Shown here: positions 25,226 through 33,448 of the stretch, in pieces
Layout: each line of letters opens with the position of its first letter
Position numbering within the stretch: position 1 is the stretch's first letter
Origin: Dorea sp.
Lineage (GTDB): Bacteria > Bacillota > Clostridia > Lachnospirales > Lachnospiraceae
Direction: 5' to 3'
Assembly: GCA_022769185.1 (NCBI GenBank)
Contig: JALEKG010000008.1
Span: 1 to 45,639, forward strand
Length of the DNA: 45,639 bases
Notes under the pieces: generated by a model
What the model was told of the DNA's origin: nothing
The model's input: only the letters and a program-made list of their open reading frames with translations
Database searches by the model: none
Translations under genes and position numbers: made by a program

Positions 25226-27448
25226 TTAACCAACCTCCTTCATATCATTTTCCAGTTCTTGCTCTGAAAGTTGTGAAGATGCAATCTGGTAATATGCATC
25301 ACAGTTTTTCAACAATTCTTTATGTGTACCTTTTCCGACGATCTGTCCATCTTCCAACACAATAATCTGATCTGCATGCAGAATCGTACTGATCCGCTGT
25401 GCTACAATTATAACTGTACTGTCCGCAGTTTTCTCTTTCAAAGCAGCACGAAGTGTGGCATCTGTCTTATAATCCAAAGCAGAAAAACTGTCATCAAAAA
25501 TATACACCTCTGGATGCTTTGCAATAGCTCTTGCAATTGATAATCTCTGTTTCTGTCCCCCTGAGACATTCGCACCTCCCTGTGATATCGGACTATAATA
25601 TTTTTTCTTCTTCTGCTCGATAAATTCATTTGCCTGAGCAATTTCTGCAGCTTCTATCATCTCGGCTTCACTTCCATCTGGATTTCCATACATAATATTC
25701 GAAGCAATTTCACCGGAGAATAGAACTCCTTTCTGCGGAACATATCCAAGCTTATCCCGCAACTCATGCTGTGATACTTCTCTGATATCCTTATCATCAA
25801 TCGTAATTTTCCCTTCTGTCACATCATAGAATCTCGGAATCAGATTTACCAGCGTTGACTTTCCACACCCCGTACTTCCTATAAAAGCTGTTGTCTGACC
25901 AGGCTTTGCCGTAAATGAAATATCATGAAGGACATCCTCTTCCGCTCCTGGATAACGGAAAGATACCTGATCAAAAACAATTTCCCCTTTGCATTCTTCC
26001 GTAAGTCTCTTTGGCTGTTCTGGATCCCGGATGGAGGTACTGCTCATAAGCACCTCATCCACACGATCTGCAGATACTGCTGCCCTCGGAAGCATGACAG
26101 ATATCATACAGATCATCAAAAATGACATGATAATCTGCATCGTATACTGAATAAATGCCATCATATCTCCGACCTGCATTGCACCGTCGTTAATACTGTG
26201 TCCTCCAACCCATACGATTAAAACTGCAATACTATTCATAATAAACATCATCGCAGGCATCATCAACGTCATAGCCCTGTTTACAAACAGATTCGTTTTT
26301 ACGAGATCCCGATTAGCCTTATCAAATCGTTCTTCCTCATGCTTTTGCGTACCAAAAGCCCGAATGACCTGAAGTCCAGTCAATATCTCACGGCTCACCA
26401 GGTTCAGACGATCCACTAATTTCTGTATCACCTTGAACTTTGGCATTACCACAATAAACAATACTGCGACGATCAAGACAATGATTACAACTGCAAGCCC
26501 AATGATCCAAGACATATCCACATTCGTATGGAACACCTTCCAGATTCCTCCAACTGCCATAATCGGAGCATACAATACCATTCTCAATATCATGACGGTA
26601 AGCATCTGAATCTGCTGGATATCATTCGTACTTCTTGTAATCAGAGATGCCGTTGAAAACTTATCAAATTCTCCATTAGAAAATCCTACAACCTTTCGGA
26701 ATACATCCCTTCTTAAGCCACGGCCCACACTGGCACCTATTCTGGAAGCCAAAAGCCCTACCAGAATACTTGCCGCCATACCTAACGCTGCAAGAGCCAG
26801 CATCTTTCCTCCCGTTCGCAGAATGTACTGGATCTCTATCTGTTCCATATCCATTCCCAGGCGATCATATGCATTTTTAATATAAGATGCTGCTGCCTGA
26901 TCCAACATAGAATCCGGCATTGACTCCATTTTCTCCTTTATCTGATCAACGACCTGATCCCTTTGCTCATTGTCCATCAATCCCAGTATCTCGTAAACCG
27001 ACATTCCGCTAAGATTCGACATCTGATTTTTCATTTGCTCTTCCAGCGTTCTTGTCATATCACTTCCAGAATCAAACCCGGTTACCAGAAGCATCGGTTC
27101 TCCCAGTATGGAAGATAATGCTTTCATTCTATCTTCATCTTTTTGCACGGAAGACTTTAATTCCATTACTTTTCCATGATAGTCAAACTCTTTTGTTGTT
27201 TCGGTATAAGCATCCGTTACTGTTTTCTTTTGATCAGAAGAGACAAATAACAACAGATGTTCCAGGTCTTCTTCTGCAATGACTTCTGGCACTGTCTCAT
27301 CGATACCACCTTGCTGGATTCCTATATTTACAATATCCGAAGTATATGTCGGTAATGACAGATCACAATATGCCTGCACGATTAAAACACAGACTACTGC
27401 CACAACTCCTACGACATACGGTTTTAAAAATTTAAGTAATTTTCTCAT
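25226..27448 (-). CDS. ABC exporter, ATP-binding/permease subunit (first half of a heterodimer)
   Basis: This 740-residue exporter half is longer than its partner because an extracytoplasmic insertion of about 150 residues (roughly 35-190) lies between the first two membrane helices. The ATPase domain has Walker A GSTGCGKSTL, signature NVSGGQKQRLSIARA and Walker B VYIFDDSFSALD, in which the catalytic Glu is Asp; this is the degenerate site usual in one half of heterodimeric exporters. The H-loop reads IIVAQRISTI, with Gln in place of His. The AAGGAG site is good. It follows the MarR regulator by 22 bases and precedes the partner by one base, a common Lachnospiraceae cassette. Confidence 0.94.
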   Translation of the reverse strand: MRKLLKFLKPYVVGVVAVVCVLIVQAYCDLSLPTYTSDIVNIGIQQGGIDETVPEVIAEEDLEHLLLFVSSDQKKTVTDAYTETTKEFDYHGKVMELKSSVQKDEDRMKALSSILGEPMLLVTGFDSGSDMTRTLEEQMKNQMSNLSGMSVYEILGLMDNEQRDQVVDQIKEKMESMPDSMLDQAAASYIKNAYDRLGMDMEQIEIQYILRTGGKMLALAALGMAASILVGLLASRIGASVGRGLRRDVFRKVVGFSNGEFDKFSTASLITRSTNDIQQIQMLTVMILRMVLYAPIMAVGGIWKVFHTNVDMSWIIGLAVVIIVLIVAVLFIVVMPKFKVIQKLVDRLNLVSREILTGLQVIRAFGTQKHEEERFDKANRDLVKTNLFVNRAMTLMMPAMMFIMNSIAVLIVWVGGHSINDGAMQVGDMMAFIQYTMQIIMSFLMICMISVMLPRAAVSADRVDEVLMSSTSIRDPEQPKRLTEECKGEIVFDQVSFRYPGAEEDVLHDISFTAKPGQTTAFIGSTGCGKSTLVNLIPRFYDVTEGKITIDDKDIREVSQHELRDKLGYVPQKGVLFSGEIASNIMYGNPDGSEAEMIEAAEIAQANEFIEQKKKKYYSPISQGGANVSGGQKQRLSIARAIAKHPEVYIFDDSFSALDYKTDATLRAALKEKTADSTVIIVAQRISTILHADQIIVLEDGQIVGKGTHKELLKNCDAYYQIASSQLSEQELENDMKEVG

Positions 27449-27470
27449 GTAATGTTTCTCCTTTTCTTGA

Positions 27471-27968
27471 TCATTTATTCTTTAAAATCGGTTTTGCCTT
27501 TTCCAGGATCTCACACATATCCATTCCTTTAAAATCTTTAGAACCAAGGAGGTTTTTTCTCATTTCTCCCAAGAGACGCTTTATTATAATTTTTTCTTCC
27601 GAAGATAAGCCCTGTATCGTAATTTCTTCAAGTTCTCTGATCACACTTTTGACTCCTTCGACACATTCCACACCCCTGTCTGCCAGCTGGATTCGGATCA
27701 CTCTCTGGTCATTACTATCTGTTTTTCTGACTATATAGCCTCTTTCTTCCATTTTTCTCAATGCAACTGTCATCGATGGCGGTGTAATTCCTATCATTTC
27801 GGCCAGTTCTCTCTGTGACATATTTCCTTTACAATGAAGTGAAAAAAGAATTGCCGCCTGGCTTGGTTTCAACTCTAATTCCTCCATTCTTTTTACAGCC
27901 TGATATTTTGCAAGCTGCATTATTTGAAATAACAAAACAAAGACTGAGGATTCACCTAAAGTACCCAT
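27471..27968 (-). CDS. MarR-family transcriptional regulator
   Basis: The start at MGTLGESS is supported by GGGAG six bases ahead; a longer frame begins at 28040 but lies over the promoter. The product of about 165 residues is a winged-helix MarR protein: LKPSQAAILFSLHCKGNMSQRELAEMIGITPPSMTVALRKMEERGYIVRKTDSNDQRVIRIQLADRG. It probably represses the downstream ABC pair and itself and is released by exporter substrates. A TTAGA-TT-TCTAA dyad sits between its promoter and start codon. Confidence 0.93.
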   Translation of the reverse strand: MGTLGESSVFVLLFQIMQLAKYQAVKRMEELELKPSQAAILFSLHCKGNMSQRELAEMIGITPPSMTVALRKMEERGYIVRKTDSNDQRVIRIQLADRGVECVEGVKSVIRELEEITIQGLSSEEKIIIKRLLGEMRKNLLGSKDFKGMDMCEILEKAKPILKNK

Positions 27969-27991
27969 ATAAATCTCCCTTTTACAATTAA

Positions 27992-28037
27992 TTAGATTTC
28001 TAACGAATATACTATGCACAATTACAATATATGTCAA
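27992..28037 (-). promoter_or_regulatory. marR-ABC operon promoter with candidate MarR operator
   Basis: On the minus strand TTGACA (28032-28037) and TAGTAT (28009-28014) are 17 bases apart. A dyad with arms TTAGA/TCTAA (27992-28003) lies just downstream of the -10, where a repressor would block transcription. MarR binding is inferred. Confidence 0.75.
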
Positions 28038-28100
28038 CATATTTATGTTAATTTAATAAATTATTCGTATTTTTTTACAAATAATTCATTAGTTTTATAA

Positions 28101-28168
28101 TAAAAAGACTCCTGTCGGCAGACATTCAAGGAAAAGCTTTCCTTATTTACATCTGTCCCGCAGAAGCC
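28101..28168 (-). terminator. Terminator of the EamA-dtd unit
   Basis: On the minus strand a long interrupted stem (CTTCTG, CGG, CAGA pairing with TCTG, CCG, CAGGAG, capped by AAGGAAAGCTTTTCCTT) is followed by CTTTTTATT. It lies 37 bases beyond the dtd stop. Confidence 0.8.
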
Positions 28169-28204
28169 TTAAGATCCAATATTAACATCATTTCTCAATC
28201 AATT

Positions 28205-28651
28205 TTATAATTGATCTGAATCCAGTACAATCGTAAATGGGCCGTCATTAACAAGGCTGACTTTCATATCCGCTCCAAATCTTCCCTTCTCAACAACAGC
28301 TACCTGCTCTTTACATTTACTGATGATATACTCATACATTTCGTTAGCCATATCCGGTGCTCCGGCCTCAATAAAACTTGGGCGGTTTCCTTTTTTGCAG
28401 TTTGCATAGAGAGTGAATTGAGAGATCAAAAGTAACTCTCCACCCACCGTTTCTAATGAGAGATTCGTTTTTCCCTGCTCATCCTCAAAAATTCTGAGTC
28501 CCAACATTTTCTTCATCATCTTGTCAGCAATTTCTTTGGTATCAGAATCACTGACCCCAATCAGAACCATAAATCCTTTGCCAATTTTTCCGATAACTTC
28601 TCCATCTACCTTTACTTCACTTTCCGTCACTCTTTGTATTACAAATCTCAT
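28205..28651 (-). CDS. dtd: D-aminoacyl-tRNA deacylase
   Basis: The 148-residue enzyme removes D-amino acids wrongly attached to tRNA. N-terminal [26 protein letters not shown], the [17 protein letters not shown] motif with its catalytic-site SQFTL, and the cis-GlyPro loop FTI region ([13 protein letters not shown], containing NDGPF) match DTD across nearly its full length. Normal size. It follows the EamA transporter by 18 bases, so the two are probably co-transcribed; the pairing looks coincidental in function. Confidence 0.96.
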   Translation of the reverse strand: MRFVIQRVTESEVKVDGEVIGKIGKGFMVLIGVSDSDTKEIADKMMKKMLGLRIFEDEQGKTNLSLETVGGELLLISQFTLYANCKKGNRPSFIEAGAPDMANEMYEYIISKCKEQVAVVEKGRFGADMKVSLVNDGPFTIVLDSDQL

Positions 28652-28669
28652 CTTGTATTTTCTCCTTTT

Positions 28670-29560
28670 TTACATTACTTTCTTTTTATCTGGCAGCTGT
28701 GCAAGAATAATTGCCACAAACATCAAGATACATCCAACAGATTCTCTGGCAGATAAATGTTCTCCCAGCACTGCCCAACCTGCTAAAACGGAAAAACAAG
28801 ATTCCAGGCTCAGAATCAAAGATGCAATTGCCGGATTCACATTCTTCTGGCCAATAATCTGAAGTGTATACGCAACACCACAGGACAACACACCTGCATA
28901 TAAAAGTGGCATCCATCCTGCCACGATATCTGTCACATTTGGTGTTTCCAGTACAAACATAAACGGAATCGACACGATCCCGCAGACGAAAAACTGAATA
29001 CAGGACATCTTTACTCCATCTACTTTCGGTGAAAAATAATCTATTACCATGATATGTAAAGAGAATACTAACGCACATAAAAAAATCAGGATATCCCCTT
29101 TGCCGATCGTAAATTTTTCCGTAATACATAGAAAATAGAGTCCAGCCAGTGCAAGTAACACTGCAATCCACACTTTCCATCCAATCTTCTTATGTAAAAA
29201 AATCCCAAGAACCGGAACTATCACAATATAAAATGCCGTAATAAATCCAGACTTTCCGGCAGAAGTATACTGAATCCCAATCTGTTGAAGACTGCTGGCA
29301 GCAAAAAGCAGAAGCCCGCAGGCAATCCCCCCTTGAATCAGGTTCTTTTTTTCTCTCTGTACTTTCTGTTCATCTTCTTTCTTATTCAACATCCGAAGAA
29401 GCCAGATACAAGGAAGCAGAGCCACCCCTCCAATCAGACTCCTCACCCCATTAAAAGTAAATGGCCCAAGATAATCCATTCCCACACTTTGGGCTACAAA
29501 AGCAGTACCCCATATAAATGCCGTCAATAACAGCATAATCGCATTCTTTGGTCTCATCAT
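28670..29560 (-). CDS. EamA-type (DMT superfamily) transporter
   Basis: The start at MMRPKNAIMLLL is chosen for the GGAG site seven bases ahead; the longer frame begins at 29602. The product of about 296 residues has ten predicted membrane segments in two EamA repeats. The first begins LLTAFIWGTAFVAQSVGMDYLGPFTFNGVR, and the second ends with LSLESCFSVLAGWAVLGEHLSARESVGCILMFVAIILAQ. Members transport amino acids or other metabolites, mostly by export; the substrate is not predictable. It is the first gene of a unit with dtd. Confidence 0.9.
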   Translation of the reverse strand: MMRPKNAIMLLLTAFIWGTAFVAQSVGMDYLGPFTFNGVRSLIGGVALLPCIWLLRMLNKKEDEQKVQREKKNLIQGGIACGLLLFAASSLQQIGIQYTSAGKSGFITAFYIVIVPVLGIFLHKKIGWKVWIAVLLALAGLYFLCITEKFTIGKGDILIFLCALVFSLHIMVIDYFSPKVDGVKMSCIQFFVCGIVSIPFMFVLETPNVTDIVAGWMPLLYAGVLSCGVAYTLQIIGQKNVNPAIASLILSLESCFSVLAGWAVLGEHLSARESVGCILMFVAIILAQLPDKKKVM

Positions 29561-29610
29561 ACACACGCTCCAATACTCCATTCTATGAATTTCTTTTCGC
29601 ACACTGTTGT

Positions 29611-29640
29611 ATTATAAGTCATAACCATATCCAATTTCAA
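29611..29640 (-). promoter_or_regulatory. Promoter of the EamA-dtd unit
   Basis: On the minus strand TTGAAA (29635-29640) and TATAAT (29611-29616) are 18 bases apart, upstream of the EamA start. Confidence 0.65.
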
Positions 29641-29674
29641 CATTTTATTTCCACAGTTCATCCCACAGTTCCAC

Positions 29675-29703
29675 TTGATATGTCAGCAGGTACAGAATAT
29701 AAT
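29675..29703 (+). promoter_or_regulatory. Promoter of the YwaF-like gene
   Basis: TTGATA (29675-29680) and TATAAT (29698-29703) are 17 bases apart, on the strand of the gene at 29783. Confidence 0.65.
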
Positions 29704-29782
29704 AAAAATATCACTGCACAATTCGAGTAAATAACATCTGCTTGAATGAAATGTAAATAAAAGAGACAGGTCATAGAATCAT

Positions 29783-30460
29783 ATGCAACTCTCATATACT
29801 CAGAAAAAACAAAATACCTTTTACCTGATATGTGGAATTCTTATGCTCACAAGTGAAATTTGGAAGCAATTATCTCTTACTTTTCTGTTAAATGACGGAA
29901 ACTACATCTGGTGGTACTTCCCTTTTCAGCTCTGCAGCATTCCCATGTATTTGTGTCTTATGATTCCCTGGATCACATACACACCACTTCGCAGCACATT
30001 TCTTGCGTTCCTTATGGACTTCGGGCTGCTAGGTGGCTTTTTTGCGTTCTTCGATACCAGCGGAATGCATTACGGATATGCTCCACTCACGATCCACTCC
30101 TATCTGTGGCATATCCTGCTGGTTTTCATCGGCCTGTACACCGGATACACATTCATACAAAATACCGTCGAAAACTACTTCCGAAAAGCCACATTCCTTT
30201 ACCTTTTATGCTGTATCATTGCCACCATATTTAACGTCATTTTCTATCAATATGGTACCATCAATATGTTCTATATCAGCCCACATTACATCATGCAGCA
30301 AAAAGTCTTCAGATCCATAGCACGGATATTGGGAAACCCGACTGGGATTACGATCTATATCTTATCCACAATCTTTGGGGCATGGGTAATAAACCTATTT
30401 TGGAAACTATGGGGAATTCACCACTTTAAAATGCAAAAGAAGGGGACGGGGGATTTTTAA
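29783..30460 (+). CDS. YwaF/TIGR02206-like integral membrane protein
   Basis: The 225-residue protein has about six membrane helices. The segment GNYIWWYFPFQLCSIPMYLCLMIPW is close to the diagnostic motif of YwaF-type proteins, and helical stretches with YAPLTIHSYLWHILLVFIGLYTGY and GNPTGITIYILSTIFGAWVINLFWKLW follow. No function is established for the family. The ribosome site is poor (only GACAGG near the start), so the start codon is uncertain. The C-terminal codons run into the third GGGGACGG palindrome, which overlaps the last 24 bases of the frame. Confidence 0.72.
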   Translation: MQLSYTQKKQNTFYLICGILMLTSEIWKQLSLTFLLNDGNYIWWYFPFQLCSIPMYLCLMIPWITYTPLRSTFLAFLMDFGLLGGFFAFFDTSGMHYGYAPLTIHSYLWHILLVFIGLYTGYTFIQNTVENYFRKATFLYLLCCIIATIFNVIFYQYGTINMFYISPHYIMQQKVFRSIARILGNPTGITIYILSTIFGAWVINLFWKLWGIHHFKMQKKGTGDF

Positions 30461-30480
30461 AAATCCCCCGTCCCCTTCTT
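30437..30480. repeat. GGGGACGG palindromic repeat (copy C), perfect
   Basis: A perfect 44-base palindrome with two 22-base arms (core GGGGACGGGGGA) that overlaps the end of the YwaF-like frame. It is the best-preserved of three copies in the window. On the plus strand it is followed by TTGACTTG rather than a T-run; TTCTT closes the arm itself. Confidence 0.9.
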
Positions 30481-30532
30481 GACTTGTCTTACATTTATGT
30501 TTATATTTTTTACTATAAGGAGGTTCATCATT

Positions 30533-30877
30533 ATGTTACTCGAACGTTTATTGCATCTGCCGGGTTTTGTTTATCAGTCCGGCGATCGTTTTTATTTTCT
30601 GGGGAAATGGATCTGTAAGGAATGTACTGATGTCAATATTACTGATTGTGTCGCTATGTATCAAATGTGCCGGGCAAGTGGAGAAGAGCCAGATACAAAT
30701 CTGTATTTTCAAAAACTTCGGGCTTTCAGTGATTTTGCACTTGAAATTCCTTATAATCCTTCAAAGATCCATGATGATATGTCTAGAATCATTGATGGGC
30801 TTTCGGAATCTGAATCCACCACTTTAGAAACGCAGGTTCAATGTTTTGAAGAAGATCTGCAAAAATATGCTGTATAG
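30533..30877 (+). CDS. Hypothetical protein, 114 residues
   Basis: I start at MLLERLLHLPGFVYQSGDRFYFLG (30533), nine bases after a perfect AAGGAGG; the frame is open from 30479. I do not recognise the family. The sequence is soluble, with three Cys and a Met-rich middle (KWICKECTDVNITDCVAMYQMCRASGEEPD), including a CKEC pair, and ends in an acidic helix (LETQVQCFEEDLQKYAV). The strong ribosome site and following terminator indicate a real gene. A regulatory or metal-binding role would be speculation. Confidence 0.7.
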   Translation: MLLERLLHLPGFVYQSGDRFYFLGKWICKECTDVNITDCVAMYQMCRASGEEPDTNLYFQKLRAFSDFALEIPYNPSKIHDDMSRIIDGLSESESTTLETQVQCFEEDLQKYAV

Positions 30878-30880
30878 AAA

Positions 30881-30910
30881 AGGTGTGGGCAAAATGCTCA
30901 CACCTTTTTT
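30881..30910 (+). terminator. Terminator of the 114-residue gene
   Basis: AGGTGTGGGC pairs with GCTCACACCT, one mismatch, around a 5-base loop, followed by six T residues. Confidence 0.88.
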
Positions 30911-30939
30911 GAAAATTGATTTTAAATTGTCTTTCTGAT

Positions 30940-31266
30940 CTATAACTCTACTTTTCCGGTAATTTCTTCATTAATTACATAATAAGCAGCGGATTCTTCT
31001 GGTTTCAGATAGATATTAAGACTCTTCATATCTTGGACTTCTTTTCCAAGTTCCTTGGTCCAGATTAATTTCACTTTATCAGCAATTTCTTCTGTGCTGG
31101 TCTCTTTACCCATATATTGAAGATATACCTTTGTCTTAAGCTCTTCTACTGCTTTCGGTTCCGCATCTTTCAGAATACCAGCTCTTGTCTCAATTGCTTT
31201 TGTCTGATCTTTTGCAGTTGTAATCTGGATCGGTTTCTGTTTTTGTCTTGTCTTATTATTCTTCAT
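30940..31266 (-). CDS. DUF6465-like protein
   Basis: The start at MKNNKTRQ is set by a perfect AAGGAGG eight bases ahead. The product of about 108 residues begins with a basic, Lys/Gln-rich tail and then has KVYLQYMGKETSTEEIADKVKLIWTKELGKEVQDMKSLNIYLKPEESAAYYVINEE, the pattern of the DUF6465 family in Clostridia. Function unknown. A strong sigma-A promoter stands upstream. Confidence 0.8.
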   Translation of the reverse strand: MKNNKTRQKQKPIQITTAKDQTKAIETRAGILKDAEPKAVEELKTKVYLQYMGKETSTEEIADKVKLIWTKELGKEVQDMKSLNIYLKPEESAAYYVINEEITGKVEL

Positions 31267-31308
31267 ATTGGTAACCTCCTTCAATAATTCTTGAATAATA
31301 CCTGATCT

Positions 31309-31336
31309 ATTATAATACTTTTTCAGAAAATGTCAA
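31309..31336 (-). promoter_or_regulatory. Promoter of the DUF6465-like gene
   Basis: On the minus strand TTGACA (31331-31336) and TATAAT (31309-31314) are 16 bases apart, both matching consensus. Confidence 0.8.
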
Positions 31337-31361
31337 AGTTTTCACTATTTTCCTGAAAAAT

Positions 31362-31862
31362 CTATTCAAACACCTGCCTGATACTGTCATAATGAAGAAA
31401 GACTCCCTGGTCCGCATATTCTTTTATTTCTTCTAATGACGCAATCGCATGACTAGAAACTTCTTCTTCCTGTGTACGGACGTCTTCTTCCTGAAAATCC
31501 AATATAAATTTATATACATCGACAAAATAATTATTCTTTTCTTCCGGATTCACTCTTTTATAAGTAAATGCATAACCGCCGCCGGCATTGGAGACATCGA
31601 TTCCTGTCTCTTCCTGTATTTCCCGGATCACCGCATCTTTGGAGCTTTCTCCTGCTCGGACACCGCCTCCCGGAACCTCCCACCATCCTGCTGCCCACTC
31701 CTTATCCATTCTTCGGCGTGTGATCAGATATCTGCCATCTGGTCTCTGAAGCACACCAAGAACAGTCAGGTGAAATTCATCCGGCCTCATATTCCAGTCA
31801 TTTCGCTTCATGGTTCGTCCTGTTTTTTCTTTTTTCTCATCGTAAATATCCCATAATTCCAT
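31362..31862 (-). CDS. NUDIX hydrolase
   Basis: The 166-residue protein has the Nudix box GGGVRAGESSKDAVIREIQEETGID (G-x5-E-x7-REUxEE), the metal-binding catalytic helix. The N-terminal MELWDIYDEKKEKTGRTMKRND is typical of the isopentenyl-diphosphate isomerase-like or 8-oxo-dGTPase-like subgroup that hydrolyses nucleoside or other diphosphates. Substrate unknown. AGGAG precedes ATG. It lies 24 bases downstream of the DUF2804 gene on the same strand and is probably cotranscribed. Confidence 0.93.
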   Translation of the reverse strand: MELWDIYDEKKEKTGRTMKRNDWNMRPDEFHLTVLGVLQRPDGRYLITRRRMDKEWAAGWWEVPGGGVRAGESSKDAVIREIQEETGIDVSNAGGGYAFTYKRVNPEEKNNYFVDVYKFILDFQEEDVRTQEEEVSSHAIASLEEIKEYADQGVFLHYDSIRQVFE

Positions 31863-31886
31863 TTTCTTTTTCTCCTGTTCCGATAT

Positions 31887-32909
31887 CTAATACCGATTAT
31901 GTACATCCTCTGCAAAACACATCAGATCTTTCACTTCGATCACGGTTCCATCATCCAGCACAGCTCTCCCGCTCATCCGCCCAAATACCTGATGCTGATC
32001 AGTCAGAATGATAAGGGCAGAAGTTCTTGCTGCACGGTCAAGAACCGGTACAAAATCCATTTCAAATCTTCCATCACTGGATGTAAAGTTCCATGGCTTC
32101 ATATAATCATCCTTTGGAATGTGGAAGGTCACATCATCCAGCTTATGTGCCTTTCCATCATAAAACAACATATTTTCCGACGCCGCCGAAGTATCACCGA
32201 ATCCGTAACCGATATTGAATCCAAACGATTTTCCATTCACTCTTGTATTCCCGGATCCCCAATACCAACGATTATCATAAGTCCAGACTCCACGTCCCCA
32301 GTCCAATGTTCCAAAATCCTTCTCTTTCGAAAATTCATATGTTTTTCCATCAAACGTCATGGTTCCACTAGCCGGCATGCAGTTAATCTTCTGATTATAA
32401 TAAAATGCCGTTTTGTTCTCTTTCCACGGTGTCGCAATCACCATAGTATCCATCTTCGGCTGTTCTAAAGTGATTTTGCATGAAAAAGGCTTGCCTCGAA
32501 AAAAATTCTTAAAATTACACAAAATCTGCCTTTTTCCATCTGATACTATGAATTTCATATGAAGGCGCCGGTCTTTATAGGTAATATTTCCCTTCTCAGA
32601 AGTAGAAGGCAAATGAAATTTTCCCATTGGAAACGGATTCAGAATCGTCTCCGTATGTTCCCAGCCTTCCTTAAAATTTAAAAGAGAAACTGACTGAAGA
32701 CCGATATAACCATCATCTGACAATGTAAATGCTCCTGCAAATTCATCATTCATAACCAGATAATAATCCCACTCCTTAATACGGAATTTTGGAGCTTTAA
32801 TCTTATTTCTATCATATTCCTGAACCAGACTTTTTGACCACCCCGGTTCACGTAATGCCCCTGTTTCATCTAAAAGCGGCTGCCTCGCCTTTACTTCATG
32901 ATTCCTCAT
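31887..32909 (-). CDS. DUF2804 domain protein
   Basis: The 340-residue soluble protein spans the DUF2804 domain: RNHEVKARQPLLDETGALREPGWSKSLVQEYDR at the start, then beta-rich segments with KIKEWDYYLVM-like (RIKEWDYYLVMNDEFAGAFTLSDDGYIG), DFGTLDWGRGVWTYDNRWYWGSGNT, and a closing GRMSGRAVLDDGTVIEVKD. The family fold resembles lipocalin-like carotenoid or lipid-acting proteins, but no role is proven. A perfect AAGGAGG site starts it. It leads a two-gene unit with the Nudix hydrolase. Confidence 0.9.
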   Translation of the reverse strand: MRNHEVKARQPLLDETGALREPGWSKSLVQEYDRNKIKAPKFRIKEWDYYLVMNDEFAGAFTLSDDGYIGLQSVSLLNFKEGWEHTETILNPFPMGKFHLPSTSEKGNITYKDRRLHMKFIVSDGKRQILCNFKNFFRGKPFSCKITLEQPKMDTMVIATPWKENKTAFYYNQKINCMPASGTMTFDGKTYEFSKEKDFGTLDWGRGVWTYDNRWYWGSGNTRVNGKSFGFNIGYGFGDTSAASENMLFYDGKAHKLDDVTFHIPKDDYMKPWNFTSSDGRFEMDFVPVLDRAARTSALIILTDQHQVFGRMSGRAVLDDGTVIEVKDLMCFAEDVHNRY

Positions 32910-32945
32910 ATCAACACCTCCTTACAGCCATTTTATTATAACATT

Positions 32946-32990
32946 GAAAATGCAGAGAATCCATCCTTGCACGCAATTCTCTGCATTTTC
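32946..32990 (-). terminator. Terminator downstream of the 33015 gene
   Basis: A perfect 15-base stem (GAAAATGCAGAGAAT with ATTCTCTGCATTTTC) lies 24 bases past the stop. An AATGTTATAATAAAA tract follows on the minus strand, which could also supply a -10 (TATAAT) for the DUF2804 gene. Confidence 0.7.
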
Positions 32991-33014
32991 TAAAATCTTT
33001 CATTTCTTCTTTTC

Positions 33015-33392
33015 TTACAAGATCTCTATTTTCTTCTGATATTTTTCCTGCAGCCTCTTCTTTTTTTCATTATTTTTCAGAAATTCACACTGAGGATCCC
33101 TTTCTATCATTGAAAGAAGAGTCTGGATCATCTGCTTTTCTGCCGCTTTTTTCTTCTTTATTTCTTTCTCTGTTTCTTTTTCGGATTTTTCTGAGATATC
33201 TTCCGCAATATCCCGATATAAAAATGTGTGTTTTAAATCCCACCGTTCTGAAACTGCCTCCAACATTTTTTCCAGGATCCGCAGACTTTCTTCTTCATCT
33301 TTATATTCAAGCGCCAGCTGAAGGGGTGCTACATACTGATTATAATCCCACAGTTCAAATAATCTACCATATTCTTCTGCAATTTTTGTCAA
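33015..33392 (-). CDS. Hypothetical charged helical protein with unclear start
   Basis: The frame from TTG 33392 gives 125 residues (TKIAEEYGRLFELWDYNQYVAPLQLALEYKDEEESLRIL...). It is open 16 codons further up to about 33445 (LLQEIELRQNHSENAEH, in coding style) but has no ATG or GTG; the only AGGAG lies 37 bases before the TTG. The C-terminus is a Lys/Glu-rich coiled coil (KSEKETEKEIKKKKAAEKQM). I do not recognise the family. The gene may have a rare start or be 5'-decayed. It follows the FAD/Rieske oxidoreductase and is followed by a terminator. Confidence 0.5.
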   Translation of the reverse strand: MTKIAEEYGRLFELWDYNQYVAPLQLALEYKDEEESLRILEKMLEAVSERWDLKHTFLYRDIAEDISEKSEKETEKEIKKKKAAEKQMIQTLLSMIERDPQCEFLKNNEKKKRLQEKYQKKIEIL

Positions 33393-33448
33393 ATGCTCTG
33401 CATTCTCACTATGATTTTGTCTGAGTTCAATCTCCTGTAGTAATCATA

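Noticed and set aside
31319-31360. A terminator after the Nudix gene (TTTTTCAG/CTGAAAAA dyad)
   Set aside because: No T-tract follows on the minus strand, and the same bases make a consensus promoter for the DUF6465-like gene.
31899-32468. A 189-codon frame opposite DUF2804
   Set aside because: It is antisense to a clear family member and has no start signal.
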